Below, one piece after another: positions 54,596 to 64,000 of a stretch of DNA of 64,000 bases (positions within the stretch are counted from its first letter, which is position 1; every line of letters starts with the position of its first letter). Where the stretch lies: positions 186,001 through 250,000 of the forward strand of contig NZ_LJAK01000002.1 of assembly GCF_001420005.1 (NCBI RefSeq). The letters are read 5' to 3'. The position numbers were made by a program, and so were the translations under genes. The stretch is from Loktanella sp. 3ANDIMAR09 (lineage in GTDB: Bacteria; Pseudomonadota; Alphaproteobacteria; Rhodobacterales; Rhodobacteraceae). The notes beneath the pieces were generated by a model. The model did not search any database. It was not told the origin of the DNA and was given only the letters and a program-made list of their open reading frames with translations.

Positions 54596-56050
54596 ATGGT
54601 ATCTCGCGTTATTCCGGTCGATGATTTCGACCTCGTGATTTTTGGCGGTACGGGCGATCTGGCCCGCCGCAAGATCCTGCCCGGCCTGTTCCGGCGGTTC
54701 CGCAGTGGCCAGATGCCGGCAGACAGTCGGATCATCGGTGCCGCGCGGTCCGAGCTGGATACATCCGGTTATCGTGCGATGATCCGCGAGGCGATCGTGG
54801 AATTCGGCGGCGACGAGAAATCCGACACCGACACGCTGGACCAGTTTCTGAACGCGCTGGAATACGTGGCAATCGACGCCAAGGGTGAAGGTGGCTGGTC
54901 CGAGCTGAAGTCCCTGATCCGTGACAAGGTCATCAAGGCGTTCTATTTTTCCGTGGCACCGTCGCTGTTCGGTGATCTGGCGGAACGTCTGCACGCCCAT
55001 GAAATTGCGGATGCAGACAGCCGGATCGTCGTGGAAAAACCGTTTGGCCGGGATCTTGCTTCGGCGCAGGCGCTCAATGCGACGCTGGCCGAACATTTCG
55101 ACGAACGGCAGATTTACCGGATCGATCATTACTTGGGCAAGGAAACGGTCCAGAACCTGATGGCCGTGCGGTTCGGCAATGTCCTGTTCGAGCCGCTTTG
55201 GAACAGTCATTATGTCGACCACATCCAGATCACCGTGGCCGAAACGGTCGGTGTCGGCGGGCGCGGCGGCTATTACGACAAATCCGGTGCGATGCGGGAC
55301 ATGGTTCAGAACCACCTGATGCAGCTGCTCTGTCTGATTGCGATGGAACCGCCTTCGGTCTTTGGCGCAAACGAGGTGCGCGACGAAAAACTCAAGGTGA
55401 TCCGCGCGCTGCAACCGGTCGAGGCACATCACATCGTGCGCGGTCAGTATGACGCCAGCGACGATGCGGCCAGCTACCGTGCCGATGTGGAAAATCCGCG
55501 CAGCTTTACCGAGAGTTTCGTCGCGATGAAATGCCATGTGTCGAACTGGCGGTGGTCCGATACGCCGTTCTATCTGCGCACTGGCAAGAAGATGAAGGCG
55601 CGCACCTCTGAAATCGCCGTGGTGTTCAAGGATCTGGGTCACAAGATGTTCGAGGGCGATTCGGCCCGGCACCGCAACATTCTGGCGATCCGTCTGCAAC
55701 CGAACGAAGGCATGGATTTGCAGGTCACGATCAAGGAACCGGGTCCGGGGGGCATGCGTTTGATCGACGTGCCGCTGGACATGACCTTTGCCGATGCGCT
55801 GGGGGATGACGCAGAGGATGCGACAGACGCCTACGAGCGCCTGATCATGGACGTGATCCGGGGCAACCAGACGCTGTTCATGCGCGGCGACGAGGTCGAG
55901 GCCGCATGGGCCTGGACTGATCCCATCATCGAAGGATGGGAGGCGCGCAACGACGTGCCGAAACTGTATGATGCGGGGTCCGCAGGGCCGGATGATGCCA
56001 TGATGCTGATGCATCGCGACGGGCGCCGCTGGCGCGATATCAAGGGGTAA
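54596..56050 (+). CDS. zwf: glucose-6-phosphate 1-dehydrogenase
   Basis: Oxidises glucose-6-phosphate to 6-phosphogluconolactone with NADP+. The 484-residue protein has an N-terminal dinucleotide fold (LVIFGGTGDLARRKILPGLF), the substrate motif RIDHYLGKE near 179 and a C-terminal beta+alpha domain; length is normal. First gene of zwf-pgl-pgi, behind a perfect palindrome that probably binds a sugar-phosphate-sensing repressor. RBS GGAG precedes the ATG. Confidence 0.97.
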   Translation: MVSRVIPVDDFDLVIFGGTGDLARRKILPGLFRRFRSGQMPADSRIIGAARSELDTSGYRAMIREAIVEFGGDEKSDTDTLDQFLNALEYVAIDAKGEGGWSELKSLIRDKVIKAFYFSVAPSLFGDLAERLHAHEIADADSRIVVEKPFGRDLASAQALNATLAEHFDERQIYRIDHYLGKETVQNLMAVRFGNVLFEPLWNSHYVDHIQITVAETVGVGGRGGYYDKSGAMRDMVQNHLMQLLCLIAMEPPSVFGANEVRDEKLKVIRALQPVEAHHIVRGQYDASDDAASYRADVENPRSFTESFVAMKCHVSNWRWSDTPFYLRTGKKMKARTSEIAVVFKDLGHKMFEGDSARHRNILAIRLQPNEGMDLQVTIKEPGPGGMRLIDVPLDMTFADALGDDAEDATDAYERLIMDVIRGNQTLFMRGDEVEAAWAWTDPIIEGWEARNDVPKLYDAGSAGPDDAMMLMHRDGRRWRDIKG

Positions 56051-56054
56051 GCAA

Positions 56055-56726
56055 ATGGAATTCGTCACCTATCCCGACACCGAGGCGTTGATGATGCAGC
56101 TGGCCGGCAAACTGTCGTCGCAGCTGCGCGAACATCTGCTGACCCATGATTCCGCGACGCTGGCCGTGCCGGGCGGGACAACGCCGGGGCCGATCTTTGA
56201 CAATCTGTGCGATGCCAATCTGGACTGGACGCGGATCAACGTGATGCTGACCGATGAACGCTGGGTGCCAGAGGACAGCGACAGGTCCAACACCGCACTG
56301 CTGCGCCGTCGTTTGCTGACGGGCCGCGCGGCTGCTGCGACCTATGTTCCGCTCTACGCCGATGCGCCCGCACCCGAGGACAAGCTCGGCGATCTTCAGG
56401 CGAGCCTTGCGACGACGCTGCCCCTGTCCGTCTGCCTGCTGGGCATGGGGGCGGACATGCATACCGCGTCGATTTTTCCGGGGGCGGACCAGTTGGACCG
56501 CGCCCTGACGGGTGATGATACGCTGGTCGCCATGCGCGCGCCCGGCGCGCCGGAGCCGCGGATCACGCTGTCTGCCAAAGTGCTGCGCGCCGCGATGCAC
56601 CGCCATATCGTCATCATCGGTGACGAAAAGCGTGACGCACTTGAGCGTGCCCGCACCCTGACACCCAAAGAGGCCCCGGTCGCCGCGATCCTGGATGGAT
56701 CGACCGTGCACTGGGCAAAAGGCTGA
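56055..56726 (+). CDS. pgl: 6-phosphogluconolactonase
   Basis: Hydrolyses 6-phosphogluconolactone to 6-phosphogluconate. The 223-residue DevB-type protein has [34 protein letters not shown] and [16 protein letters not shown], all typical. It starts 4 bp after the zwf stop. There is no edd or eda gene in the window. Confidence 0.94.
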   Translation: MEFVTYPDTEALMMQLAGKLSSQLREHLLTHDSATLAVPGGTTPGPIFDNLCDANLDWTRINVMLTDERWVPEDSDRSNTALLRRRLLTGRAAAATYVPLYADAPAPEDKLGDLQASLATTLPLSVCLLGMGADMHTASIFPGADQLDRALTGDDTLVAMRAPGAPEPRITLSAKVLRAAMHRHIVIIGDEKRDALERARTLTPKEAPVAAILDGSTVHWAKG

Positions 56727-56731
56727 TCTCC

Positions 56732-58326
<1,595 letters not shown>

Positions 58327-58330
<4 letters not shown>

Positions 58331-58797
58331 TCCGGCACACCGTCGATCTCGCGCAGCTCTGTGCGCAGGCTTTCGGGCAGGGCCGCCTTGGTGTTGTCGG
58401 GGTTCAGCATGACCAGCACGGCGTGGCTGGTCGTGGTCAGCCTGTCACCGACCCAGACACCGTATTCCATGGTGAAACTGGATGTGCCCATTTTCATGGT
58501 GCGACCGGTCAGGATGTAGCGATCCGTCAGTTTGACCTCGGACCGGTAGTCCAGATCAACCGCGCGCAGCACGAATTTCGGGCGGTTATCGCGCTGGTGC
58601 CACAGGCTGAACTGCTGAAAGTACAAGATGCGCAGGTTTTCGAACCATTTGAGGTAGACCGCATTGTTGACGTGCTGCAACGCGTCGATTTCCCCAAAAC
58701 GGACCTGGTCGGCCATTCCGAACCGCCAGGGTTCGGGAATACCTGCGGCGCGCAGCTGATCGGCGTTCAGCGGGGTCAGAAACGGCAGATCCGTCAT
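58327..58797 (-). CDS. acyl-CoA thioesterase, hotdog fold
   Basis: The 156-residue protein begins [40 protein letters not shown] holds the family's catalytic Asp-containing motif (4HBT/YbgC-like) near residue 37. It probably hydrolyses medium or aromatic acyl-CoA. Its ATG overlaps the RidA stop by 4 bp. Confidence 0.85.
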
Positions 58798-59138
58798 TGC
58801 ACCGCGGTCACGATGATTTCGACCTTGTAGTCTGGTGTGGCCAGCTTTGCCTCGCCGGTCCAGCGGGCAGGGGCGTGGCCGGGGGCGACCCAGGCGTCCC
58901 AGACTGCATTCATCGCCGCGAAATCGGCCATGTCGGCAACCCAGACCTGTGCTGTCAGGATCTTGGTCTTGTCCGTGCCTGCCTCGGCCAGCAGGGCGTC
59001 GATGCTGTCCAGCACGGCCTGTGTCTGGGCCGTGGCGTCCTGACCGGGCGCACCGACCTGACCGGCCAGATAAACGATACCGTTGTGCACAACGGCTTGC
59101 GACATCCGGGGGCCGGATTGAATACGGGTGATGGTCAT
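58794..59138 (-). CDS. RidA/YjgF-family enamine/imine deaminase
   Basis: The 114-residue protein begins MTITRIQSGPRMSQAVVHNG. It has VYLAGQVGAPGQDATAQTQ and the Arg of PARWTGEAKLATPDYKVEI, with the usual trimeric-barrel pattern; the family's more common ending CIAVA/VEI is present. RidA proteins remove reactive imines made by PLP enzymes. Some residues differ from canonical RidA, so the exact substrate is uncertain. It leads the thioesterase gene in a two-gene unit next to tRNA-Gly. Confidence 0.85.
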   Translation of the reverse strand: MTITRIQSGPRMSQAVVHNGIVYLAGQVGAPGQDATAQTQAVLDSIDALLAEAGTDKTKILTAQVWVADMADFAAMNAVWDAWVAPGHAPARWTGEAKLATPDYKVEIIVTAVQ

Positions 59139-59164
59139 CGGGGATGCTCCTGCGCGATGGAGGG

Positions 59165-59238
59165 TGGAGCGGGTAACGGGAATCGAACCCGTAACTGAAG
59201 CTTGGGAAGCTTTCGTGATACCTTTTCACCATACCCGC
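59165..59238 (-). tRNA. tRNA-Gly (anticodon CCC)
   Basis: The leftward strand gives a cloverleaf: acceptor GCGGGTA/TACCCGC, D-arm GTGA/TCAC, anticodon loop TTCCCAA (CCC), TpsiC stem ACGGG-TTCGATT-CCCGT, discriminator T and an encoded CCA (59165-59167 in complement). It reads the Gly codon GGG. No other RNA gene was found nearby. Confidence 0.95.
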
Positions 59239-59285
59239 GCAAATCAGTGCTTACACGCGGTCCGGTGCTGCTGCAAGTGGGCATG

Positions 59286-59308
59286 AAAAAAGCGCCCGAA
59301 GGCGCTTT
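59286..59308 (-). terminator. intrinsic terminator of the DUF882 gene
   Basis: On the leftward strand AAAGCGCC-TTCG-GGCGCTTT is followed by T-rich sequence, 24 bp after the stop at 59332. It has a stable C(TTCG)G-type loop. Confidence 0.85.
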
Positions 59309-59331
59309 GTTTCAGGGAGGAGGGTGCTGGA

Positions 59332-59901
59332 TCAGCTGCCCCAGGTGCGCACGTCACCGCAATCCATGTGGACGAAATCCGAACCGGAATAACGACCGAC
59401 ACCGCCTGCACGACAGGACGCTGCGGCCTGTGCGATCTGGCGCACGGACCGGCTGGACAGGCGCAGATCCGCGGCCTGACCCTTGAGGTGGAGGGAATTG
59501 CGGGCAACACCGGACGACTGCCTGCGCAGCATCGTGTTGGTTTCCGGTGACCGGTAGCCTGACAACAGCATATAGGGTTCGGTCGCGTCCAGCAGGCGAT
59601 GGGCGGCTGCCATGATGTCGACCGTGCGGGTGTCGATGTTGATCGTCTTGCCGTTGCGCCAGTCGCGCATGAAGACGTTGATTTCGTTGATGGCCTCGCC
59701 GATGTACTGGCCTTCGATCCAGTAGATGGTATCCAGACGTTCGCCCGTGCGTCCCGAATACATCTTGATCCTGCGGATATCACCGCCACCACGCAGAAAT
59801 CCTGCCGCGTTGGAATAGGTCGGTGCCGCTGTCAGTGCCGTTGCAGCAAACGCGCCGAGTAGTCCACGCCGGGTCATGCCCGAAGAGCTGTTCGTTCCCA
59901 T
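59332..59901 (-). CDS. DUF882 / YcbK-type peptidoglycan peptidase-like protein, TAT-exported
   Basis: The 189-residue protein begins MGTNSSSGMTRRGLLGAFAA with a twin-arginine signal (SGMTRRGLLGAF) and then the M15-like core: GYRSPETNTMLRR, SLHLKGQAADLRL and DFVHMDCG (zinc-binding His/Asp pattern). E. coli YcbK (MepK) is a murein endopeptidase of this fold. ATG at 59901 follows AGGTG. It is divergent from the L,D-transpeptidase gene, linking two wall enzymes. Confidence 0.87.
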   Translation of the reverse strand: MGTNSSSGMTRRGLLGAFAATALTAAPTYSNAAGFLRGGGDIRRIKMYSGRTGERLDTIYWIEGQYIGEAINEINVFMRDWRNGKTINIDTRTVDIMAAAHRLLDATEPYMLLSGYRSPETNTMLRRQSSGVARNSLHLKGQAADLRLSSRSVRQIAQAAASCRAGGVGRYSGSDFVHMDCGDVRTWGS

Positions 59902-60236
59902 AATCACCTGTCCCAGTCTGCCGATGCGTGGTTGATCCACGCTAACGATCATCAGATACGTAGACTGTGTTGCACAGTTGTCTGAACGGACCAAGCCCCC
60001 TCTGAATTTGTTCCATAATTTTGCCACATCTCGGCAAATTTTCGCGCACGACCCCGTGATTCCATCGTTCGTGCGTCGCGGCCCAGATGCAACAGGGATG
60101 CGAAAGGCGGCGTATTGTCGCCAATATCGGTGGACAGGATGACCCCGAGACCGGACAAGTCGGACAAAGCCCTGCTGCCGGGGCGTCACGTCAAGTCCGG
60201 GGAAAACTCTTGTCAAACGCTTTGCCTGTGGGGTTC
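59902..60236. other. 335-bp divergent intergenic region
   Basis: No coding region is evident. It contains an inverted repeat ACTGTG-TTG-CACAGT (59964-59978), an A/T-rich dyad AATTTTGCC / GGCAAATTT (60017-60041), a half-site CGCTAACG (59940-59947) matching half of the zwf palindrome, and presumably both divergent promoters. If translation of the rightward gene starts at TTG 60210 rather than ATG 60237, the gap is 308 bp. Confidence 0.6.
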
Positions 60237-61835
60237 ATGCCTCTTGTTTCGCGCGCTGCTGCTGTCGCGGGTGTTCTTCTTGTGTTGCTGTTCAGTCTGC
60301 CGACATTGGCACAGGCCCAGGTGACGGCATTCCGTCAGGCGGTCGCTGAATCCGCAGCGCGGGACACGGATCTTGCCGCGTTTTATCGTGCCCGCGATTT
60401 CGAGGGGATCTGGACCGGGTCGGACAACGCCGCGAAACAGCGCCGCAACGCATTGCTGGCGGCGCTGGCCGGTGCGCCCGCCCATGGTTTGCCAGCATCG
60501 ACCTATGATTCCGATCAGTTGATGGCAGAGCTGCGCGCCGCCCAGACACCCGCACAGCAAGGCCAGATGGAAGTCCGGCTGAGCCAGATCTTCTTGCAAT
60601 ATGCCCGCGATGTGCAGACCGGTATCCTGACGCCCGCAAATATCGTGCCGCTGATCAAACGCGAGGTTCCGCTGCGGTCGCGTGCGGGAACGATTGACGC
60701 CTTTGTCCAGTCGAACCCGGCAGCGTTTCTGCGGTCATTGCCGCCCAGCAGCCCCGAATACGCACGTCTGATGACCGAAAAGCTGCGCATGGAACGCCAG
60801 CTGGCGCAGGGCGGCTATGGCCCCAGTGTGCCGGCCGGCAGCCTCGCACCCGGTGCGTCGGGCGCTGCGGTCGTGGCATTGCGGGATCGTCTGATTGCGA
60901 TGGGGCACCTCGAACGCACGGCGACCCAGACCTATGACAGCACCATTCAGGCTGGCGTGCAGCGTTTCCAGCAGGCGATGGGCCTTGCGGTTGACGGTGT
61001 GGCGGGTGAAGGCACCATGTCCCAGATCAACGTTTCCATGGAACGGCGGATGCAGTCCGTGATCGTTGCGATGGAACGTGAACGCTGGATCAACCGGCCG
61101 CGTGGTGCGCGTCACATCTGGGTCAACCTGACCGATTTCACCGCCGCTATCGTGGACAATGACCGGACCACGTTCTCGACGCGGTCGGTCATCGGGGCGC
61201 AGGACATGGATCGCCGCACGCCTGAATTTTCCGATGTGATGGAATTCATGGTGATCAATCCCAGCTGGTATGTGCCGCGTTCCATCGTGGTGGGGGAATA
61301 TCTGCCGCAGCTCCAGCGGAACGCCAATGCGGTCAGCCATCTGGATGTGACCGACCGCAACGGGCGCGTGGTGCCACGCGGTGCGGTCAATGCCAGTGCC
61401 TATACCGAACGCACCTTTCCTTATGCGATGCGTCAGGGGCCCAGCCCGAACAACGCGCTTGGACTGGTCAAGTTCATGTTTCCCAACCAGTACAACATCT
61501 ATCTGCACGATACCCCGGCCAAGAACCTGTTCAGCCGGTCCGTGCGTGCCTTTAGCCACGGCTGCATCCGTCTGAACGATCCGTTTGATTTCGCCTATGC
61601 CCTGCTGTCAAAACAAGAGAGCGACCCCCAAGGTTTCTTTCAGTCGCGGCTTGCGACCGGTGCAGAGACCCGTGTGAACCTGAACGAACCCGTGCCGGTG
61701 CATATCGTCTATCGCACCGCATTTACCCATGTGACGGGCAAGTTGCAGTTCCGGAACGATATCTACGGCCGCGACGCCAAGATCTGGGATGCTTTGGCCC
61801 GCGAGGGGGTAGCGATCCGGGCGGTGCAGGGCTAA
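60237..61835 (+). CDS. L,D-transpeptidase (YcbB-type) with PG-binding domain
   Basis: The 532-residue envelope protein MPLVSRAAAVAGVLLVLLFS has a signal peptide ending AQA, an N-terminal YcbB-like scaffold, a peptidoglycan-binding domain (GASGAAVVALRDRLIAMGHL, about 205-260) and a YkuD catalytic domain with the cysteine in SHGCIRL. It makes 3-3 crosslinks or attaches proteins to the wall. ATG at 60237 is used; TTG at 60210 with GGGGA upstream is an alternative. It faces DUF882. Confidence 0.9.
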   Translation: MPLVSRAAAVAGVLLVLLFSLPTLAQAQVTAFRQAVAESAARDTDLAAFYRARDFEGIWTGSDNAAKQRRNALLAALAGAPAHGLPASTYDSDQLMAELRAAQTPAQQGQMEVRLSQIFLQYARDVQTGILTPANIVPLIKREVPLRSRAGTIDAFVQSNPAAFLRSLPPSSPEYARLMTEKLRMERQLAQGGYGPSVPAGSLAPGASGAAVVALRDRLIAMGHLERTATQTYDSTIQAGVQRFQQAMGLAVDGVAGEGTMSQINVSMERRMQSVIVAMERERWINRPRGARHIWVNLTDFTAAIVDNDRTTFSTRSVIGAQDMDRRTPEFSDVMEFMVINPSWYVPRSIVVGEYLPQLQRNANAVSHLDVTDRNGRVVPRGAVNASAYTERTFPYAMRQGPSPNNALGLVKFMFPNQYNIYLHDTPAKNLFSRSVRAFSHGCIRLNDPFDFAYALLSKQESDPQGFFQSRLATGAETRVNLNEPVPVHIVYRTAFTHVTGKLQFRNDIYGRDAKIWDALAREGVAIRAVQG

Positions 61836-61867
61836 ATCAACGTCAGACACCCGCTGCGGAGAATGAC

Positions 61868-62962
61868 ATGCCCCTGACGATCGCCGAAATCGCGCAGGCC
61901 CTCGGGACCACGGCGCATGGCAACACGGCACTGGTGGTGCAGCGCCCCGCCGAGCCGGGCAGCGCTGGTCCTGATGATCTCGCTCTTGCCATGTCCAAGG
62001 CCTATGCCGATGCGCTGCGCAGCAGTCAGGCGCGCGCGGCGATTGTCTGGGACGGGGCGGATCTGGACGATCTTGGCCTTGCGGCGGCGATTACGGTGCC
62101 ACGCGCACGCCTTGCCATGGCGCAGTTGACGCAGGCCTTTGACCCGCGTCCTGCGGGGGCTGGCATTCATCCCACGGCCGTGATCGATCCTGCGGCGCGG
62201 ATCGGCGCGGATGTGCATATCGGACCATTCGTGGTGATCGGGCCGGGTGTCGCATTGGGCGACGGGTGCCGCATCGATAGCCATGTCAGTATCGGCGACC
62301 GCGCCACCCTCGGGGCCGGGTGTTGGCTGGGGGCGGGCACGCGCATTGGTCGCGACTGCCATCTGGGTGCGCGGGTCATTACCCAACCCAATGCCGTGAT
62401 CGGGTCCGACGGATTTTCCTATGTGACCACCGACCTCGCCAACGAGGAACGCGCGATCAAGACCATGGGGCGGACGCCGCTGACCCCGCCGCAGGACGGC
62501 ACGCGCCATCGGATTCATTCGCTGGGTGGGGTCGTGCTGGGGGACGATGTCGAGGTCGGTTCGAATTCGACGATTGACGCAGGCACGATCAGACCTACCC
62601 GGATCGGTCGCGGAACCAAGATCGATAACCAGGTCCATATCGGTCATAATTGCGTGGTGGGCGAGGATTGCATCGTCTGCGGTCACGTGGGTCTTGCTGG
62701 GTCCGGCACCTTTGGCGACCGCTGCGTGTTTGCGGGCAAGGTCGGGACTAAGGATCACGTTACCCTTGGAAATGATGTGGTGATGGGAGGCGGGGCAAAC
62801 GTTTATTCCGATTTCCCCGACGGTGCCTTTGTCATGGGCAGTCCGGCGCTGGACATGCCGGACCACCGCGCCCAGCAAAAGGCGCTGCGCGGTTTGCCGC
62901 AACTGCAAAAAATCGTGGCGGACCTGCGTGCCCGCCTGACCAATCCGGGTGAGGCCGGCTGA
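61868..62962 (+). CDS. lpxD: UDP-3-O-acylglucosamine N-acyltransferase
   Basis: Third step of lipid A synthesis: N-acylation of UDP-3-O-acyl-GlcN. The 364-residue protein has an N-terminal uridine-binding domain (ITVPRARLAMAQLTQAF), left-handed hexapeptide repeats (IHPTAVIDPAARIGADVHIG onward), the catalytic His in QVHIGHNCVVG and a C-terminal helix. It starts 33 bp after the transpeptidase gene. It heads a group with an acyl carrier protein and a ketoacyl synthase. Confidence 0.95.
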   Translation: MPLTIAEIAQALGTTAHGNTALVVQRPAEPGSAGPDDLALAMSKAYADALRSSQARAAIVWDGADLDDLGLAAAITVPRARLAMAQLTQAFDPRPAGAGIHPTAVIDPAARIGADVHIGPFVVIGPGVALGDGCRIDSHVSIGDRATLGAGCWLGAGTRIGRDCHLGARVITQPNAVIGSDGFSYVTTDLANEERAIKTMGRTPLTPPQDGTRHRIHSLGGVVLGDDVEVGSNSTIDAGTIRPTRIGRGTKIDNQVHIGHNCVVGEDCIVCGHVGLAGSGTFGDRCVFAGKVGTKDHVTLGNDVVMGGGANVYSDFPDGAFVMGSPALDMPDHRAQQKALRGLPQLQKIVADLRARLTNPGEAG

Positions 62963-62965
62963 GCC

Positions 62966-63250
62966 ATGTCAGAACAACAGATGCAATACGATCAGACTGT
63001 TGCAGACAAGATTATCCAGATCCTGGCGGATCAGGCGTTGTTGGACAGTGCCGATGTGACAATGGACGACACGTTGGACAGCCTCGGTCTGGACAGCATG
63101 GGCGTGGTCGAGACGATTTTCGCCATCGAAGAGGCGTTCGACATTACGGTGCCGTTCAATGCGAACGCGCCGCAGGACAGCGGGTTTGACGTGTCCTCGG
63201 TGCGGTCCATCGTGGCGGCGGTCCAGGATCTGATCCAGCGGCAGGGCTGA
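62966..63250 (+). CDS. acyl carrier protein, specialised
   Basis: A 94-residue carrier with the 4'-phosphopantetheine Ser in LGLDSMGVVET (S44), and helix III FAIEEAFDITVPF. It is longer than the usual 77-residue AcpP, resembling dedicated carriers such as AcpXL. Location between lpxD and a ketoacyl synthase suggests it delivers acyl chains for lipid A. Start 4 bp after lpxD. Confidence 0.87.
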   Translation: MSEQQMQYDQTVADKIIQILADQALLDSADVTMDDTLDSLGLDSMGVVETIFAIEEAFDITVPFNANAPQDSGFDVSSVRSIVAAVQDLIQRQG

Positions 63251-63255
63251 CGGGA

Positions 63256-64000
63256 ATGCGGCGGGTCGTCATTACCGGGGCCGGCACGATCAACCCGCTG
63301 GGCGCATCTGTTGCCGCAACCTTTGACGCGATGCGGGCAGGAACCTGTGCCATCGGTCCATTGGATATTCGCGACGTGGACCGCCTGCAGGTCAGGATCG
63401 GTGCGCAGGTGCGCGACTACGATGAGGCCGATCATTTCACCAGGCAGCAGTTAACGCTGTACGACAGGTTCACCCAATTTGCGCTGATCGCGGGCGCGCA
63501 GGCCGTGACGCAAGCAGGGCTGGTCGGTGTCGATCCTGATCGGGCGGGCGTGGTGCTGGGCACGTCGGGGGGCGGTCTGAACACGCTCGATGACAATTAC
63601 CGCGCTGTGTATGAGGACCGCCGCGACCGTGTGCATCCGTTCATCGTGCCGCGCCTGATGGCCAATGCCGCCGCCAGCCATCTGTCGATGACGCACGGCC
63701 TGCGCGGACCGGTAACGACCGTGTCCACGGCCTGCGCGTCCTCCAATCATGCGATGGGGCAGGCATTGGCGACGATCCGCGGGGGGCAGGCCGACGTCAT
63801 GCTGACTGGCGGGGCCGAGGCCATGCTGTGTTTTGGCGGGATCAAGGCCTGGGAAGGGCTGCGCGTCATGGCGCGCGACACCTGCCGCCCGTTCTCGGCG
63901 GACCGGACCGGGATGGTGCAGGGCGAAGGGGCCGCAGTGTTTGTGTTCGAGGACCGGGATCACGCACTGGCCCGCGGTGCGACGATCATGGCCGAGGTTG
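63256..64000 (+). CDS. beta-ketoacyl-ACP synthase, truncated by window end
   Basis: The visible 248 residues begin MRRVVITGAGTINPLGASVA, with VVLGTSGGGLNTLDDNY and the nucleophile Cys in STACASSNHAMGQ (C160). The later His pair lies beyond the edge. It is a FabF-type KAS II; the neighbours (lpxD and a special carrier) suggest a role in making lipid A acyl chains instead of bulk fatty acids. Start codon ATG 63256 follows CGGGA. Confidence 0.9.
   Translation, partial: MRRVVITGAGTINPLGASVAATFDAMRAGTCAIGPLDIRDVDRLQVRIGAQVRDYDEADHFTRQQLTLYDRFTQFALIAGAQAVTQAGLVGVDPDRAGVVLGTSGGGLNTLDDNYRAVYEDRRDRVHPFIVPRLMANAAASHLSMTHGLRGPVTTVSTACASSNHAMGQALATIRGGQADVMLTGGAEAMLCFGGIKAWEGLRVMARDTCRPFSADRTGMVQGEGAAVFVFEDRDHALARGATIMAEV

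Noticed and set aside
59939-59948. CGCTAACG half of the zwf palindrome before the DUF882 gene
   Set aside because: Only one half-site is present; the other arm does not match, so an operator is not supported.

Overview
The window looks like a chromosomal segment of a marine Rhodobacteraceae (Roseobacter-type alphaproteobacterium). The evidence is high GC content, an alphaproteobacterial SOS box (GAAC-N7-GAAC) before recA, a zwf-pgl-pgi Entner-Doudoroff operon, a eukaryotic-type NADP isocitrate dehydrogenase, and several conserved small families (DUF3305, DUF3306, DUF6494, DUF6505, DUF4444). Genus-level assignment (Yoonia/Loktanella-like) is only an impression. I see no phage, IS element, CRISPR array or rRNA; there is one tRNA (Gly-CCC). 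Genes are densely packed, with many 4-bp ATGA/GTGA start-stop overlaps.

Layout. 1-3821: glucokinase (cut by the window edge) and beta-glucosidase, divergent from an alpha-glucosidase. 3882-6495: one-carbon operon with a virulence-factor-family protein, an MTHFR-like protein, a methyl-H4folate corrinoid methyltransferase and a short conserved protein. 6727-16385: housekeeping genes (ppx, rlmE, recA, alaS, typA) with small accessory proteins. 17108-18316: icd. 18408-32387: a formate dehydrogenase island. It has a leftward structural operon (DUF3305, DUF3306, TorD-like chaperone, TAT peptide, FdhA, FdhB, FdhC, 45-aa protein), a rightward accessory operon (large Fe-S protein, DUF6494, Mrp ATPase, DUF4444, DUF6505) and a tungstate ABC transporter (tupBCA). 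32430-42699: enolase, a Fur-family regulator, zntB, phzF, tyrS, anmK and an outer-membrane barrel. 42758-47209: cysS with a possible Cys-rich leader peptide, then cimA and a degenerate squalene-synthase-like protein. 47206-52502: part of the cobalamin pathway (cobB, cobA, cbiD, cobK) with an MFS transporter. 52499-54507: DNA glycosylase, esterase and HNH protein. 54596-58330: zwf-pgl-pgi behind a perfect 14-bp palindrome. 58327-64000: thioesterase, RidA, tRNA-Gly, two wall-related proteins, then lpxD, an acyl carrier protein and a truncated ketoacyl synthase.

How it fits together. Disaccharide cleavage and glucokinase feed glucose-6-phosphate into the Entner-Doudoroff genes. Related operator-like sequences occur before zwf, before eno and in the bglA/aglA gap, which suggests a LacI-type (CceR-like) regulon. 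The formate dehydrogenase island carries its own metal uptake, chaperone and Fe-S accessory genes, consistent with a W/Mo-dependent, Cys-containing membrane-facing enzyme. The corrinoid methyltransferase would need the cobalamin that the cob genes help make.

The most interesting unexplained signals are the Cys-rich leader candidate before cysS, the paired 22-bp palindromes, the formate dehydrogenase accessory operon, and the long hairpin between that island and icd.
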